NCBI RefSeq assembly: GCF_964204865.1
Contig: NC_135250.1
Coordinates: 28,387,395 to 28,451,394, forward strand
DNA: 64,000 nt
Direction of reading: 5' to 3'
Source of the DNA: Styela clava
Lineage: Eukaryota; Chordata; Ascidiacea; Stolidobranchia; Styelidae
Position numbers and translations under genes: made by a program. Positions 24,501-36,211 of this stretch are shown one piece after another; the stretch's first letter is position 1, and the number at the start of each line of letters is the position of its first letter. Below the pieces are notes generated by a model, which was given only the letters and a program-made list of their open reading frames with translations, ran no database searches and was not told the DNA's origin.

Positions 24501-25345
24501 GGGTATAAAAGTATCAAATTAAGATAATACAATTTTAAATATATTTTATAAAAACTGAATACTTTTTTCGGCATAGAAATTTGATATAAAATATTACTCT
24601 TTTAATGTGGCATGGCCAAATTTGGTTAAAGCTTTCCATGTTGATCCATAATCCATTGTCAAGAACCCGCGGCCTTTGGTTATCAGCTCGAAATAAAGAT
24701 TGTATGGCCGCCCGGAAAACTTTTGTCCTTGTTTTACAAATGCCTGAAGAATACATTAAATTATTTAGTGAATATGATTTGCGTAAATGTGCGTGTGTGG
24801 TAGGCTAGATTTTTCTCTCTCCAAACTATTTACCTAACAATTGCTGTACAAAGTCTTGATTGATGTAAAATTCGTATAAATACGCATCATAAGAAAAAAA
24901 AAAGATATGTTTGCATTAATATTCATTTTGAGATAATTGGCAATGTTGTTACTGACATGAACCTCATGACGTCCTTATTTTAAAAATTCAAAATTAGAAT
25001 TGCCTAGAAAAATACAAATCAACTACGGCTACGACGCTATTTCATTTTTTATTGAATAATACTACATTGAAAACATTTCTAACGAACCTCGTTAATGGTG
25101 TCATAATCATTAAGAATAACCCAATCTTGTTGTCCAAATTGAACAGAGACAACTGATCCGTATTTCTCTTTCAATTTCATGAAAGTTTCTGCGGGGTTCC
25201 TTGAAATGAACGGAATGTAACCAACGAGCGGCAGACCTCGAGGACCAGGAGGAAAGCTTTTGGGTTTTCTTTGCACATAAAACCAAAATATCAAGACTGT
25301 CAGGCCAGCCAAAACATTTATATATTCAAATATTTCAATCCACAT
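18526..25345 (-). CDS. Gene C: CYP2-like cytochrome P450, 9 exons, 493 aa
   Basis: Exons on the minus strand are 25345-25088, 24743-24598, 22941-22845, 22491-22382, 21213-21092, 20299-20178, 20058-19914, 19539-19376 and 18843-18526; total 1482 nt, all in phase. It has an N-terminal anchor (about 10-25), hinge FPPGPRGLP, FSGRP, K-helix ELIR (356-359), PERF and haem loop FSIGLRRCMG with Cys about 437, so it should bind haem. Unusual residues: the C-helix reads WKALTK, so the arginine of WxxxR that normally contacts a haem propionate is Thr; the I-helix reads AGSVTT, with Val for the acidic residue. The exon 1 donor (GTTCGT) is weak but shared with gene F. The gene is founder or sister of the F and G duplicates. 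Intron 2 is enlarged by nested hAT insertions. Confidence 0.9.
19054..19218. mobile_element. 3'-truncated hAT-like element in intron 8 of gene C
   Basis: It begins CAGGGGTGGGTCA directly after the 8-mer CTCTAGAA (19046-19053), the same target as the complete 287-bp copies in genes F (37594-37880) and G (57880-58166). Part of the interior and the right end, with the second target copy, are deleted here. The site shows that this insertion predates the C/F/G duplications. Confidence 0.65.
20857..21000. mobile_element. Palindromic MITE in intron 5 of gene C
   Basis: Long terminal inverted repeats of about 45 bases include GCTGCACACTAACACAAATG and 'tttctgtaacgtt'. The right arm has lost the 'tgcagca' part. 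The orthologous copies are 40462-40612 (gene F) and 60740-60892 (gene G), so insertion preceded the duplications. No transposase; superfamily not determined. Confidence 0.75.
22703..22761. repeat. (CAA)n microsatellite in intron 3 of gene C
   Basis: A run of CAA/ACA triplets with few interruptions. The gene F equivalent near 42280-42295 is much shorter, and the gene G copy has lost this part of the intron, so the expansion is specific to C. Confidence 0.85.
23258..24399. mobile_element. hAT-like non-autonomous element in intron 2 of gene C, with empty sites in F and G
   Basis: The ends are inverted: the left starts GAGTGATCGGCAACC and the right ends GGTTGCCGACCACTG. The flanking 8-mers are GCGTAGAC (23250-23257) and GCGCAGAC (24400-24407), one mismatch. 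The undisturbed target GCATAGAC followed directly by 'gatgtcaatcg' is present in intron 2 of gene F (42835-42842) and gene G (63370-63377). Insertion is therefore specific to gene C. No transposase frame was seen; a second element (23791-24109) is nested inside. Confidence 0.82.
23791..24109. mobile_element. Nested hAT-like element with perfect 8-bp TSD
   Basis: It starts CAGTGGTTCTTAAACAGTGG and ends 'gtttgagaaccactg', an inverted pair. Perfect 8-bp duplications TCTTATAC lie at 23783-23790 and 24110-24117. It sits inside the larger element 23258-24399 and is the younger insertion. Length 319 bp, no coding capacity. Confidence 0.85.
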
Positions 25346-25419
25346 CTTGTCTTACTACTTTTCAGTAATATAATTTTGTTATTATAATAATTGAAATCTG
25401 CAAAATTTATAAGGTGGGA

Positions 25420-25427
25420 TATTTATA
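25420..25427 (-). promoter_or_regulatory. TATAAATA box upstream of gene C
   Basis: TATAAATA on the minus strand ends 75 bases before the ATG at 25345. Gene F has the same octamer at exactly the same spacing, within conserved flanking sequence. Promoter function is inferred from position and conservation between recent duplicates, which is weak evidence. Confidence 0.4.
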
Positions 25428-25727
25428 ATAGTATAACTGAAATATAGATAGGAGAAAATTATTAGCGAAACAATAAATATTTTTCTAACTAACTAAAATC
25501 TAATATCAGTGGCGTGTTTGCTAAGATATAAGTAGTTCTGTGACCGTCATACAATTCACACAAGTATTGACTCATTAATTATATATCTACTTTCTCTTTC
25601 ACTTGGTCAAACTTTTACATAACTCTTGGATTGTCTTTAATCAATACTAGATCTCCTATTTAAATAAATACCCTTTGTAAAATACTATAGTTGCAGATTT
25701 TAAGATGCTATACATAGAAAATAGTTC

Positions 25728-25821
25728 GATCGTCACGGACGGGATATCTTTTAGGACAAAATTCGTCCGGATTTTCAAAATATTCAGAGTTGTGACGAAC
25801 TGCTGATCAATTCGGGCAAAC
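25728..25821 (-). pseudogene. Relic of the 5' part of P450 exon 9
   Basis: Minus-strand reading from 25821 gives VCPN, a stop in place of the conserved Trp, then SAVRHNSEYFENPDEF. The ancestral acceptor AG is now AA. The adjoining intron-like sequence (25822-25905) recurs at 46222-46290 and 47543-47620. It resembles exon 9 of pseudogene D more than the intact genes. Confidence 0.75.
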
Positions 25822-26221
25822 TTAAAATAAAATGTAAGTTTAATACTCGAATTCATCTTTCTTAAGCTGCAATGAATACTCATGGTGTATGATCTCGTAA
25901 TCTCACAATAAATTTCGTATTCGCTTGTCAGATTGTCATTTGAACGACGTACTGCGTGGCAACAAGATTGTCATTTAATTTCAACTCCTTGGTCTTGGTA
26001 CAGAAAAACCATCAAGTAAATAAAAACAATGTATTGTTTGGAAAGGGCAACATAAACGTCTCATTGTAACACAGCAATAAAAAGTGCGGGTGCGGATAAT
26101 TTTAATTTAATGTGGCGATTGTTCGCAAGCAGAAATTAATGCGACCCGTACGCTACAGGAAATGTTTATATGCGGCCCGCAAGTACATAAAGTTTGCCGA
26201 CCACTGATTTACATGATAATA

Positions 26222-26470
26222 TTTAAACATTTGTCATACGCGTGTCAAGTGTCTGAGTATTATATTGATTAATAGGTATGTTGCCAAGTTCACATTTGTC
26301 ATACGCAACAATGCGACAGAAGTCAAAGTCAAAGTGTCTGAGTATTATATTGATTGATAGGTATGTTGCCAAGTTCACATTTGTCATACGCAACAATGCG
26401 ACGGAAGTCAAAGTATTTGAGTATTATATTGATTAGCAGGTATGTTGCCAAGTTCACATTTTTTTGTTGC
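26222..26470. repeat. Tandem repeat, about 85-bp unit, three copies
   Basis: Each unit contains 'catttgtcatacgc', 'gagtattatattgatt' and 'ggtatgttgccaagttcaca'. Single diverged units occur at about 28900-28975 (inverted), 29435-29500 and 48240-48300, so the unit is part of a dispersed family. Confidence 0.7.
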
Positions 26471-26734
26471 GTAAAATATTAAATCCAGGTCCGATGCTAG
26501 CATTTTAAATGTTTCGTCATAATAATTTAACTGTGTTCATCGTAACTCGCCACTGCGTCGACTTAAGGGGGGAGGGGATAAAAATGGGATAAAAATGACT
26601 ACTACTCTAGAAACCTACGGCAATCTGCTTACATAAAATACATGATAAACAACTCGATTAAAAATGAATCAGATTTGAATATTTGCGACTCTGGTATTTA
26701 TCAAAGTTTGCCGACCACTGCTTTAAACTGTGTC

Positions 26735-28500
26735 GACATCAGCGAATAAACTGATCTATATATAGTTGGGCTGGGAATTTCAAGAAAAACACTTTAACCG
26801 TTAACCGGATAAAATTAATCGGTTAACCTGTTAACCGCAGCGTGACGTTTGACATCATAATTTATAATTTCAGCTTGTTACGCATCAATGGTTACAAAGC
26901 AATTTGGGGCGATCTTATCTCCGGTTCGCTCAAAATAAAAAATAACTATTAGAAAATATATTTTAAAGCAAGAAAAACTGTTACAAATCGAAACTTATCT
27001 TAAATGCTATATTTAAAATTTTTATTTTTCTTAAATCATAAATTTTACAAAATAAATAAGCATAATTCATGAATTTTTCAATAAATTCAGTTGGGAGCCA
27101 TGTTATATCGAATCGATTAAATAAGTACGAATGTAGAATTTGTGATTACTATTATATTTCTTTATCAGATATCAGTGTCTTTCAATTGGATTCTGACATA
27201 AAATTAAATTTTATTTCCACTTTTAACAAGTTATTTATCTCAAAGTATTTACTCTTAAGTTAAAATTCGTAATTTAGATTTTTTTTATTCAGATTATTCA
27301 TATACTGAACACAATTTACATTCTCTCAAAAATTCTCTCAAAAAAAACAGTAAAGAGGTCAAATGCTCTATTTTAAATTGTGAAACAAATAATGTCACTA
27401 AAATTGTGGTATGTTTTAATTTTTTTATAATTTTATCTTTAACGACTGTTATCAGAGCAATCGCTTTTTTCATTTGATCAATTTTTAAATTATATTTGAT
27501 CAGGGAACTTTATTCGAACATTGCCACGGACACAAATTAACATAGTAATCCCCGCATACATGCCAGTTTATCTTCTAGGACAACATAGTATTTAAGCAAC
27601 CACTGCAGCGCATTGCTCTTTTGTTTATGATCATCCCGCTTTCCCTGGCTTTTTTCCTAATTGAATATTTTGCTGTGAAATATTTCATTCAAAAAATATT
27701 ATTAATTAGCGAACGTTTTTTGTTTTTTTAGAGATTTAATATTCTGTTACTCGATGAGATGAATTCATAAATGGTATAAATACATTTAGACGGTAGCAGC
27801 AACAACGTCTAAACTATATGTAGGCATGGAATGTTGTTGGTCGGGATTGCGTATATCATCATTAATAGAGGATGCATTTTAGATTCAATGGCTTGCTATA
27901 TTTAATATCCCAAGTGGAACAATGACATAAATTTGAATTCATTCATCTTTGAACTGAGACCGTCACAGTTTATATGGTGACGAGACATGGGTAAGTGACA
28001 TCAGGCCGTAAACACCTTCACGTCGGTATTTATTCTCCCTAAATATTCACAAGTTTCCATCAACATATGCCGATGTTAATTACTTTTCCGTTCTCCCATG
28101 AAATTGTGAGTTTATTTTGAAAAACGAGGTACGACGACGAGATACTGAAGATAATAAAGAGGTGAATCCACAATCTATTTTTTTTTTATTGGAAAACAGC
28201 ATTGTAAATACTAAAACTAATCCGAATGGCAACACCACGAGTTTTGTATTTGAAGGCCCTCGACAATAATAAAATGTATTTTAGACTTTGTTAGTCGCAA
28301 AATTAGGTGTGCCGACGGCACAAATTGTGTTAGATTTTCTTTACCAGTTTTACCGTTTATCAGGAAATACGAATCGAAATAATATATGATCGGACACAAT
28401 GCCTTACATTTTTATGGCCGCGGCATTTATGAGTAATAATGCTTTTAATGCATATTTTTAGTCATCACGCAACAGCGGGTTACATTGAACGAATAAAGCA
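26735..28500. repeat. Dispersed repeat block X, copy 1
   Basis: Aligned by eye with 48310-49815 (copy 3) and, for its right part, with 44300-45275 (copy 2). The left end of copy 3 starts 'cagtgttgggaatttc', a hAT-like terminus, followed by a TTAACCG-rich segment. A short palindrome TTTAGACG...CGTCTAAA near 27786-27815 is kept in all three copies. No long reading frame. Confidence 0.6.
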
Positions 28501-29016
28501 AGAAATCTTGAATATGCTCGTATTGGTCGTGGATTGATTACTTTGCGCAATTTTGACTTGTACTCACGGGGATTTAAACGCATACCCTGGTATTTTTTAA
28601 CAGCCATAACTCAAAAATAATTTTACATGGCAGTCGGTTTTGAATAAATAACTCAAAGTTGGCAAATACCAGGGTCGCAAAAATTCAAATCTAATCAATT
28701 TTCAATCGGGTAGTTCATCGTGTATTTTATGTCCGCAGATTGCCGTAGGTTTTTAGAGTAGTAGTCATGTTTTATCCCCCCCCCCCCCCCCCCAGTCGAC
28801 GCAATGGCGAGTTACGATGAACACAGTTAAATTAATATGACGAAACATTCAAAATGTTGGCATCGGACCAGGATTTAATATTTTACGCAACAGAAAAATG
28901 TGAACTTGACAACATACCTTTTAATCAATATAATACTCAGACACTTTGACTTCCCTCGCATTGTTGCAAATGACAAATGTTTAAATATTATCATGTAAAA
29001 CAGTGATCGGCAAATT

Positions 29017-30056
29017 GATGTATGTGACGGGAACATTACACGTTTCGCAGTGGCGCAACCTGGAGTCTCGGGACCAAATTCCTATTTAGAATGACACGTT
29101 CTGTAATGACGTTTTTTATTAAAACCCTAAATAACTGCGACGCTGATTTGGCATCTCCTATTCCACAGGAAAAAAAATTCCCACTCCTATATTATAAAAA
29201 TCAAAATAAATTTATTTATTATCCACTAGTCTCCGAACAGATCATGTCTTTTTTTTGCATTTTTAGCGTAATACAAACTTTTCTTTGACTAGATCTGAAA
29301 CACCCAAAGCTAACAACAATCTCATACTGAACCTGAATACTCATCAACATTCATTTCATGAATCCATAAAATTGTACAATAAATTTAATTCTCAACCGCG
29401 TAGTCATGCTTGTGTAACTTTAACGCTCAGCAAAGCGACAACAGATCAAGTTAGGTATGACAGAGTATTATATTGATTATTGCCGCATGTTGCCAAGACA
29501 CAAACAAGATGCACAATTCTTGAAATTGTTTAGAGGTGCGGCTCCTGTTGAGATAAGTATTGCCCGAGTTCCAAACTTTGATTTCGATTCTTCCCAATTT
29601 ACTTGAACTTTAAATTAAAACATTCAATTCAAGGCAACATTGTTTGGCTTTTTAAACATTTGCAACCTCAAAATTATCCAAGTACACTCTATGGAATACT
29701 ATTGCTAATATAAGCATATAAATTCTGTCACGAGCGCTCTTCACGCCATGAAGATCATTGAATCCTAATTATTGTCACTGCATCACTTTGTTATAGTTAA
29801 TAATAATTAGAGCAGAAGGTTTATTCGGAATTTACAGTTTCAATTTTTTTTAAAAAAAAAACAGCCTTATAAAATGTTGATATATGCAACGCCAACTAAT
29901 ATTCCATGTCTACATATAAATAAGTTTGGATCAAAATTTACAACGCGATGGTTGTTACTGTTTGAAAAAAAAATTGAAACGGGTTCAGGACACATCTACA
30001 TAAATTTATATTTATTTATGTTACTTCATTCCGAAAGTAAAAATGTTCACGTTCTT
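29017..30056. other. Repeat-rich spacer without a recognised gene
   Basis: Contains one diverged unit of the 85-bp repeat (about 29435-29500) and AT-rich sequence. The short open frames here (for example 29091-29476) show no recognisable motif and are probably chance. Confidence 0.4.
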
Positions 30057-32960
30057 TAAAAAAGTCCCTCAAAATTAGGAAGCTCATAGGTTACAAAACT
30101 GTTTCGACCCTTGTAAAAAGATGGGAGATGGATTGTCAGGATCCAGCACAACTCTCAACTTCTGTACAATTCCTGCTATCAACTAGAAAATTGGCATCCT
30201 TGCAAGCTTTTCTCTAATACAGCGACGAGAGCCGACAGAAAACGCTATCACGTGATTTAAGTGGATGAATTTACCGTCACTGTCGAGAAATCTCTCAGGT
30301 CGAAAACCGTCGGGGTTTTTAAAATAATCAGAATCGTGATGAACTGCCCATAAGTTCGTGCAAACCTGAAATGAAGTTCATTTAATTATGGTACAGTTAA
30401 TGTGGAATCCTAGGCTATCAATTACGTCTGAATAACTCTTTGTACTTCGGCGGTTCATGTATAGTTTCTCAGTATATCTGATGACTTTGCTTAACCGTGT
30501 TTGTTCAAATTGCATAAAACTGAAAAAATAAAGTGTGTTTGCTTAGACGAATACCGATGGTGAAGATTTGATATATTTAATTAATGTCTAAACGAAAATT
30601 AAAATAGGTAAAAAAATTCAACCTAATTGACCTAATGTCAAAATTCATATCACCATTATTGAAAATTTGCCAAACACTTTCCAAAACCTTGAATAATATA
30701 TTATGACATGAAAATTTCTTCAAAAATAAACTTGATCTTTATTATGTAAAAATACCTTAACCTAATTTTTTTAAAACATTAGATAGAATATAATAAATGT
30801 AATCTAAAATTTCGACAGAAATTCAATTGACGCAGTGATAATTTACGTTTAACATTACATATATCGGATGACGCCAGAATTGATGCGGTTCAGTTATAGA
30901 CAATCATGATACCAATTACGTGATAGCGAATTCGTGAATTCACACATTTGCAAATGCTTCTGCAACAAGTGTACTGAAACTTACAGTTGTATTTTTCGAA
31001 ACGTTATATCCATCTAAAATTGCTTCTTCGTTCGTTTTACGTAATCCGCTTAAAGGTGCCAGAGTACTGTGCCTCATCAGTTCTTATATAAAAGCACAAG
31101 TGAACGGCATTTCATCTCGATGTTTCATTGATAGAATTCCATCTTCACCTGTTTAAGAAACAAAAAATAATAAATAGAACGATAAAGTATTTAAATATAA
31201 ATGTATATCAAAATTCTAGCAAACGTTTGTGCAATTGACGAACGCCAACAGCTTGTTAAACGCCCACTCGACAAAATTTAACAAGAGACAATCTAAGCTA
31301 TGATTAAAATTCTAAAATAAAAGTACATAAAAACAAAAGAGCAATAGAAGAGTATCTTTATTTATCATCAAGTAACAAACATTTTAAGGCGAAAGATTAT
31401 TAGTTGAGAAAAAATTTAAATTAAATTTGATTAAGATTGAACGTCAGTTAAACCGTACAAAACTACAGTACGTTTAATGAGATTGCTGCTACTGTAAACG
31501 GTATTATCTATGGGATTTGTATTTTCCATATATATAACCTATTCAGTTTTGGTAATAGAATATGAGAACGTCTCCATAGAAGATTTCATGCCAGTAGGAT
31601 TTTTAAATTTACCTTTGGAGTAAGTATTTATTATATTCAATCCCGCATAAGCCAAACACAGCACTTCAAACTGGAATTACGAACTATTTGTTTAATTTGA
31701 TTGAACAACCGTATAGTAACACTTATTCTACGTCTAATTGTTTTTGATGACATGCGCAAGGGTGAAAAAGTTTTGAACTTTTTTAGAAATACATCTATGA
31801 TGGATACAGGAAGACTCTTCAATCGCTTGACAGATAAATATATGATTTACATTATGTTAACTGTGCAAAATTGGGATGTCTTCACCCAATAATTGGCTGA
31901 ATTATATGTCTGATCTATTGTTTCTGAAATTTCCTCTGCTATTTTTTCTCGGAATTCTGGATAGTGACCAAAACATAGCATAGCCCAACTAATAGTGCTG
32001 CTGGTAGTAGCTAATCCAGCTTGAAAAAGATCTCGTATGAAATGACCGAGTTCAATTTTCTGAATAAAATTGAAAAAAATTTGAAATTTCAGATACAAAA
32101 GTATGATTATGAGCTTTTTCCGATTTCTGATTTTCCAGAATTTTTTTCAATAAAGCAAAGCTAGGTGACTTATCTCAGTCACGTTTGTCACTTACTTGTT
32201 ATAAAAGTCTTGACATCGGAGCGTAATGTTACATTTAGAGTTATTTTTGGACGGGCATAGCCGATGGTAGACCATATAATATTTCTAAGAACAGGAAAAA
32301 CGAATATTTTGCATATTGTTTCCGTGGGTAGTGAAAATTGCTTGGACAAAATAATAAAATGGCAAACAACGACTTCGGTTTGACATTATGATTGTTATTT
32401 CGAAAATTTAACAACAATATCACGTTAAAACTAGAATCATTATTTTGGCCATTCTTTATTTCTTTGAGAAATGCATTAGTGAAGTCTCGGAGGTGATGCT
32501 CGTCAAATGTGAATTCATGTTCTTAATGATATCTTGCAGAAAAATCAAACTGTTCGTAACTAAATGTTTTGTCATCAGAATATATTTCTGCGTTACTCCA
32601 AAATTGTCAACTATAATGTGCAGCGTTGCGGTGTAGCTCGTCTATGTGAGCGTTATATTATGCGTTTCTACGTCAGTCAATAATAATTTTAAATTAACAA
32701 GTCTCTTACCTGTTTGCATACAACGACAATAAAATTATTGTTTTGTAATTGTTCAAAATAACCCAAAATCCACGTCCAAAATAAACAGACATTACAGATC
32801 CATATTTATTCTTCATTTTCTGCAAATGTACCGCTGGAATTCTCTCCATAAACGGAACGTATCCAACGATAGGGAGACCACGAGGACCCGGTGGAAAAAT
32901 TTTGGAGCTTTTCAGAATGTAGTATAATAATAAGATTGTTGCAATCCAACTAAAAAAGTT
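30057..32960 (-). pseudogene. Pseudogene D: CYP2-like P450 with exons 1, 6, 7, 8 and 9 only
   Basis: Recognisable exons on the minus strand: exon 1 about 32950-32710 (IFPPGPRGLPIVGY, no start Met), exon 6 about 32532-32435 (EHEFTFDEHHLRDF, broken frame), exon 7 32059-31915 (I-helix AGLATT), exon 8 31148-30985 (GEDGILSMKHRDEMPF, a stop replacing Gln before ELMR) and exon 9 30365-30057 (haem loop FSVGSRRCIR; stop after LARMPIF; later frameshift). The exon 7 donor GT is AT. Only about 180 bases separate exons 1 and 6, so exons 2-5 are deleted. The remaining exon lengths (145 and 164 nt) are unchanged, so loss of function is fairly recent. It is a separate lineage from A/B and C/F/G. Confidence 0.88.
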
Positions 32961-33693
32961 GCGTAATTGAGGCCTAAAATCCGAGTGTCGAATTTACTGT
33001 TAGAGTTACAAATGAGAATTAGGAGTTTAATTCATTCTCCGGCTCAACTACAATACACGGAGAACCGAATAAATCTCGGGAATAAAAATATATTGTGCAT
33101 TATTGCGGCTTTGCTCGTACAGTCATGAATTTCTTAAATTTTTGATTTTACGAAATAAATAGGGTACATCTTTGTCCAAAAAATCGTGTACCAATTTACA
33201 AAGCTGACTCTTCCGAATTACAAAGTACAACGTTCAAGTTGAGTATCTTGGCTCAATTGGGTAATTTCTATCAATGTGTAAGAAGCTACAATGTATTTGG
33301 AAAAACGCCAAGAGCTGGATATTAAAACTAGCAGCGATATATAGTCTGCGATATCACCCTCGAAAAAATAAAACCGAATTTGCTTGGTATTAAATCCGAT
33401 TTACCAACTGTTTATTAATATGAATCCAATTCAAGTTTTACTCAAGGCATGAAAAACATTGAACCATCAAACTTATAAAATTCTGAAATCGCAAAACAGC
33501 TTGTTTCTTTTACGCAGTACTACCGGAGCCATAAAATAAAACTAAACTAGCCAAATACTCCAGCTTCAGACGACCAATCCAGCTCAACTTTTTATACCTA
33601 TTTTTATTCATGTCATACGACCCCCAAGACTCACCCAATATATCAATAATTATATATCATTGGAAAGGTCTTTTTGAGTATTATACGCTAGAT

Positions 33694-34094
33694 CAGGGGT
33701 TCCCAAACCAGGGGTCGCGACCCCAAATTGGGTCCGAGTGATAAATAGGTAGGGTCGCAAACAGGTCATGGGGGCGCCGGGGTCGCTGAGTTATGGCAGA
33801 GGATGGATGTACAAAACATCCGAGATTTGACATGTCATGTTAAATTTAGCAGTTTGTACCATGGCTTAGTGTAAAACAGGCCCATATGCATCGCTCCATG
33901 CTTATGCTATAGAAAATATAGTTGAATATTGTGACATAGGTGTTTGGATTCAGCTTATTTTACTTAATATAATCTCATATGTCCAATGAGAGAAGCTCCA
34001 AGTTCCATGAAAAACATATTCATTGACCCGGAGTCGCACTGGACACTTGAAAGTTGTCTTTGGGGTCGTCCTGAAAAAAGCTTGGGAAGCCCTG
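33694..34094. mobile_element. hAT-like element with perfect 8-bp TSD, downstream of gene F
   Basis: It starts CAGGGGTTCCCAAACCAGGG and ends 'gcttgggaagccctg'. Flanking 8-mers CGCTAGAT are identical at 33686-33693 and 34095-34102. The 401-bp element has no reading frame. The sister copy is 54672-55074, so it was carried along in the F/G duplication. Confidence 0.85.
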
Positions 34095-35024
34095 CGCTAG
34101 ATGTTACTAGATGACCGTAAACTCAAACCCGTGTTGATGAGGTCTCTCGAAACGTCAAAAAATAACAAAAATATTTTCACCTCTCTCATTCTGTCAGCTG
34201 TTGGACGAGCCATTCTTATGTAAAGCTCAAATGTGACCATACAGTTGACTGCGTAATGGTTTTCTCTTTTTCAATTCCAAGACTGTGCCGATAACGCCAG
34301 TCATTCGTGCGTGATAGAAGAATTTTTCTTGGAAAAGTCACCGCATCGATTCAGGCCAGGCTATGATTGGTCGATCGTTCTGTTGTTTGTTTGTTCGTTA
34401 TCGCATAGAAAGCCTTTGTGAGTCATAATAAAACCTTTATTATGAATCATAAAAGCATATAATCGTGTGACATTGAGTATTTGATCAATAAAACGCTTAT
34501 GTAAACTTACTTTTTCTCTGTAAGGCAGCTGTGATAAAACGACTCGTTATTATCATATCTTCCTGAAGTTGTGAAAAGCCCACTTCATTTATGTTGTGTA
34601 GCATATGATATGCAATTCAGCATATTTCGAGTAGATGGTTCATTCATTCGTTTATTAATATGAATTATTAACTTATTTCAACGCTATTTAAGATCGAAAT
34701 TCTGCAATAACTTTTATCTTATTTTAATTTAAAATTGGTCCTCACCAAACTAAGCATTGATTCACGTTTAAATGTTGGTTTACTTCTTCATTGTTCTCTA
34801 AGTGCCCATAATCTTAATTTTAATTACATTTAGTTACCCAACATTTTCGTGAAAGCAATAATAATTTTTTGAATCACATCTAAATGAGCCTCACTGATAT
34901 TTGTGGTTCTAATTTTTCCATCATTACTTCTACGGCTAAATGCAAATTAAATGTTTATGCATTGTTACGTCATACTTGATTTGAGATTTCAAATTTATTT
35001 ATCAAATTTATTTCTTGCCATTGT

Positions 35025-35115
35025 TGTAAACTGCTTGTCTGAGGAAGTCTGACTCTGGTCGGACGGAACGTTACAGAAATAAATTTGTGTTAGTGTGCAG
35101 CTGGACTCTTTAATT
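35025..35115. mobile_element. Half copy of the palindromic MITE (3' flank of gene F)
   Basis: Nearly identical to 17392-17472 beside gene C. It is half of the inverted-repeat MITE in intron 5 of C, F and G. The gene G flank has a deletion here. Confidence 0.65.
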
Positions 35116-36211
35116 AGATAGATTATAAGGAGTTGACATTTAGTTTTATATCCAATTACATCTAGAACTTTCTTACCTATCTTTCGTACGACACAAAAAA
35201 ATACTAATAGATTCTCAATATTCGTACATTAACTTATATTAACAGGTAACACAAAACACAGAACCATTTAGTAACATCACAGACACCATATTTTTTGTGC
35301 AAAGCTTCTTAGAATACTGAACTATTTGGCCACAATCATACAAAAACATAATTTCAAGCGTATAAGTAATTCAGTGAATGTATAAGTTTTGTAGAAGTAA
35401 TCAGAACTTTTATTGGTTCCTTTTTTTGTAAGTGTACTGTACTTCAACGACATAAGCTGCTTCAATATAGTAAAATAACGTTATAAAATCGAAAGCTAGT
35501 TCATTGAGGGTAACGAATTCGCGAGTTCTCCAATAGTATTTGTACCAATAACCCTCAATGCTCCACCAGGACACCATCATATGTTAATTTCCCCTTTGTT
35601 ATGGCCAAAAGATTAATTATTCTATAGTTTATATTCCACTAAACACTTTTGTAATTATAATCGAAAAAATTATTGCTTATACGATTAATAATTGCTATTA
35701 CATTGGTTTCGTATGTAGCTAACGATGTTTTTTTAGTCGCTGCAAAATCTTGAATGCGGCAACTTGTTCAAAAACCTGACCTAAAAAACTGAGTATCTGT
35801 ACTCTGAAGTGTTTTCACCTCGAAAAGAAAATATTTCAAAATTTAAAATAATGCCAACTTCTTACATATTAATCTTATCATCCAAGGGAAACGCGCTGTG
35901 TTCATCGAATAATACACAAGGCTACGAGTATCTGAGCTATTACATCTGGAAGAAATATAAACCATTCCTGTTTTGCATTGCTTGTCCATTTTATTAAACC
36001 ATGACATCAATTGCTATGTTTTGATTGTTATTTTAAAGAGTATTTGATTGATTTTAAAAGAGGAAATATGACTTGCACTCAATCACAAACCAATTAGCCT
36101 ATAAATATGCGCACAATATTTCAACTGTTTTTCCAAATTATTATTGTTTTTGAGATATAAATTCATAACTAGATCACGATATTTATATTTCATTTATAAA
36201 CAAAAAACACT

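Larger units (their letters stand above)
26195..29016. repeat. Large inverted repeat (arms 26195-26700 and about 28675-29016) around a repeat block
   Basis: The left arm reads 'gccgaccactgatttacatg', a short tandem array, then 'aatattaaatccaggtccga' and 'cgtaactcgcca'. The right arm contains the reverse complements in opposite order, ending 'catgtaaaacagtgatcggc'. hAT-like ends (GCCGACCACTG or CAGTGATCGGC) sit at the outer edges and again near 26720. The right arm has an 18-base poly-C run (28776-28793) where the left arm has an interrupted G run. No gene is seen inside. Confidence 0.6.
33000..36211. other. Spacer and 3' flank of gene F
   Basis: About 33430-34200 is duplicated at 54405-55200 (next to gene G) but is not beside gene C. 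About 34610-36211 matches the 3' flanks of both C and G. It contains one hAT element (33694-34094) and a half MITE (35025-35115). No exon was seen. Confidence 0.6.

Noticed and set aside
28776..28793. 18-base poly-C tract as a possible structural signal
   Set aside because: Simple homopolymer within a repeat arm. Similar runs lie in intron 4 of C, F and G and look like slippage.
29091..29476. Two short plus-strand frames as a possible small gene
   Set aside because: About 64 codons each, no homologue-like motifs, and the second overlaps a dispersed 85-bp repeat unit.
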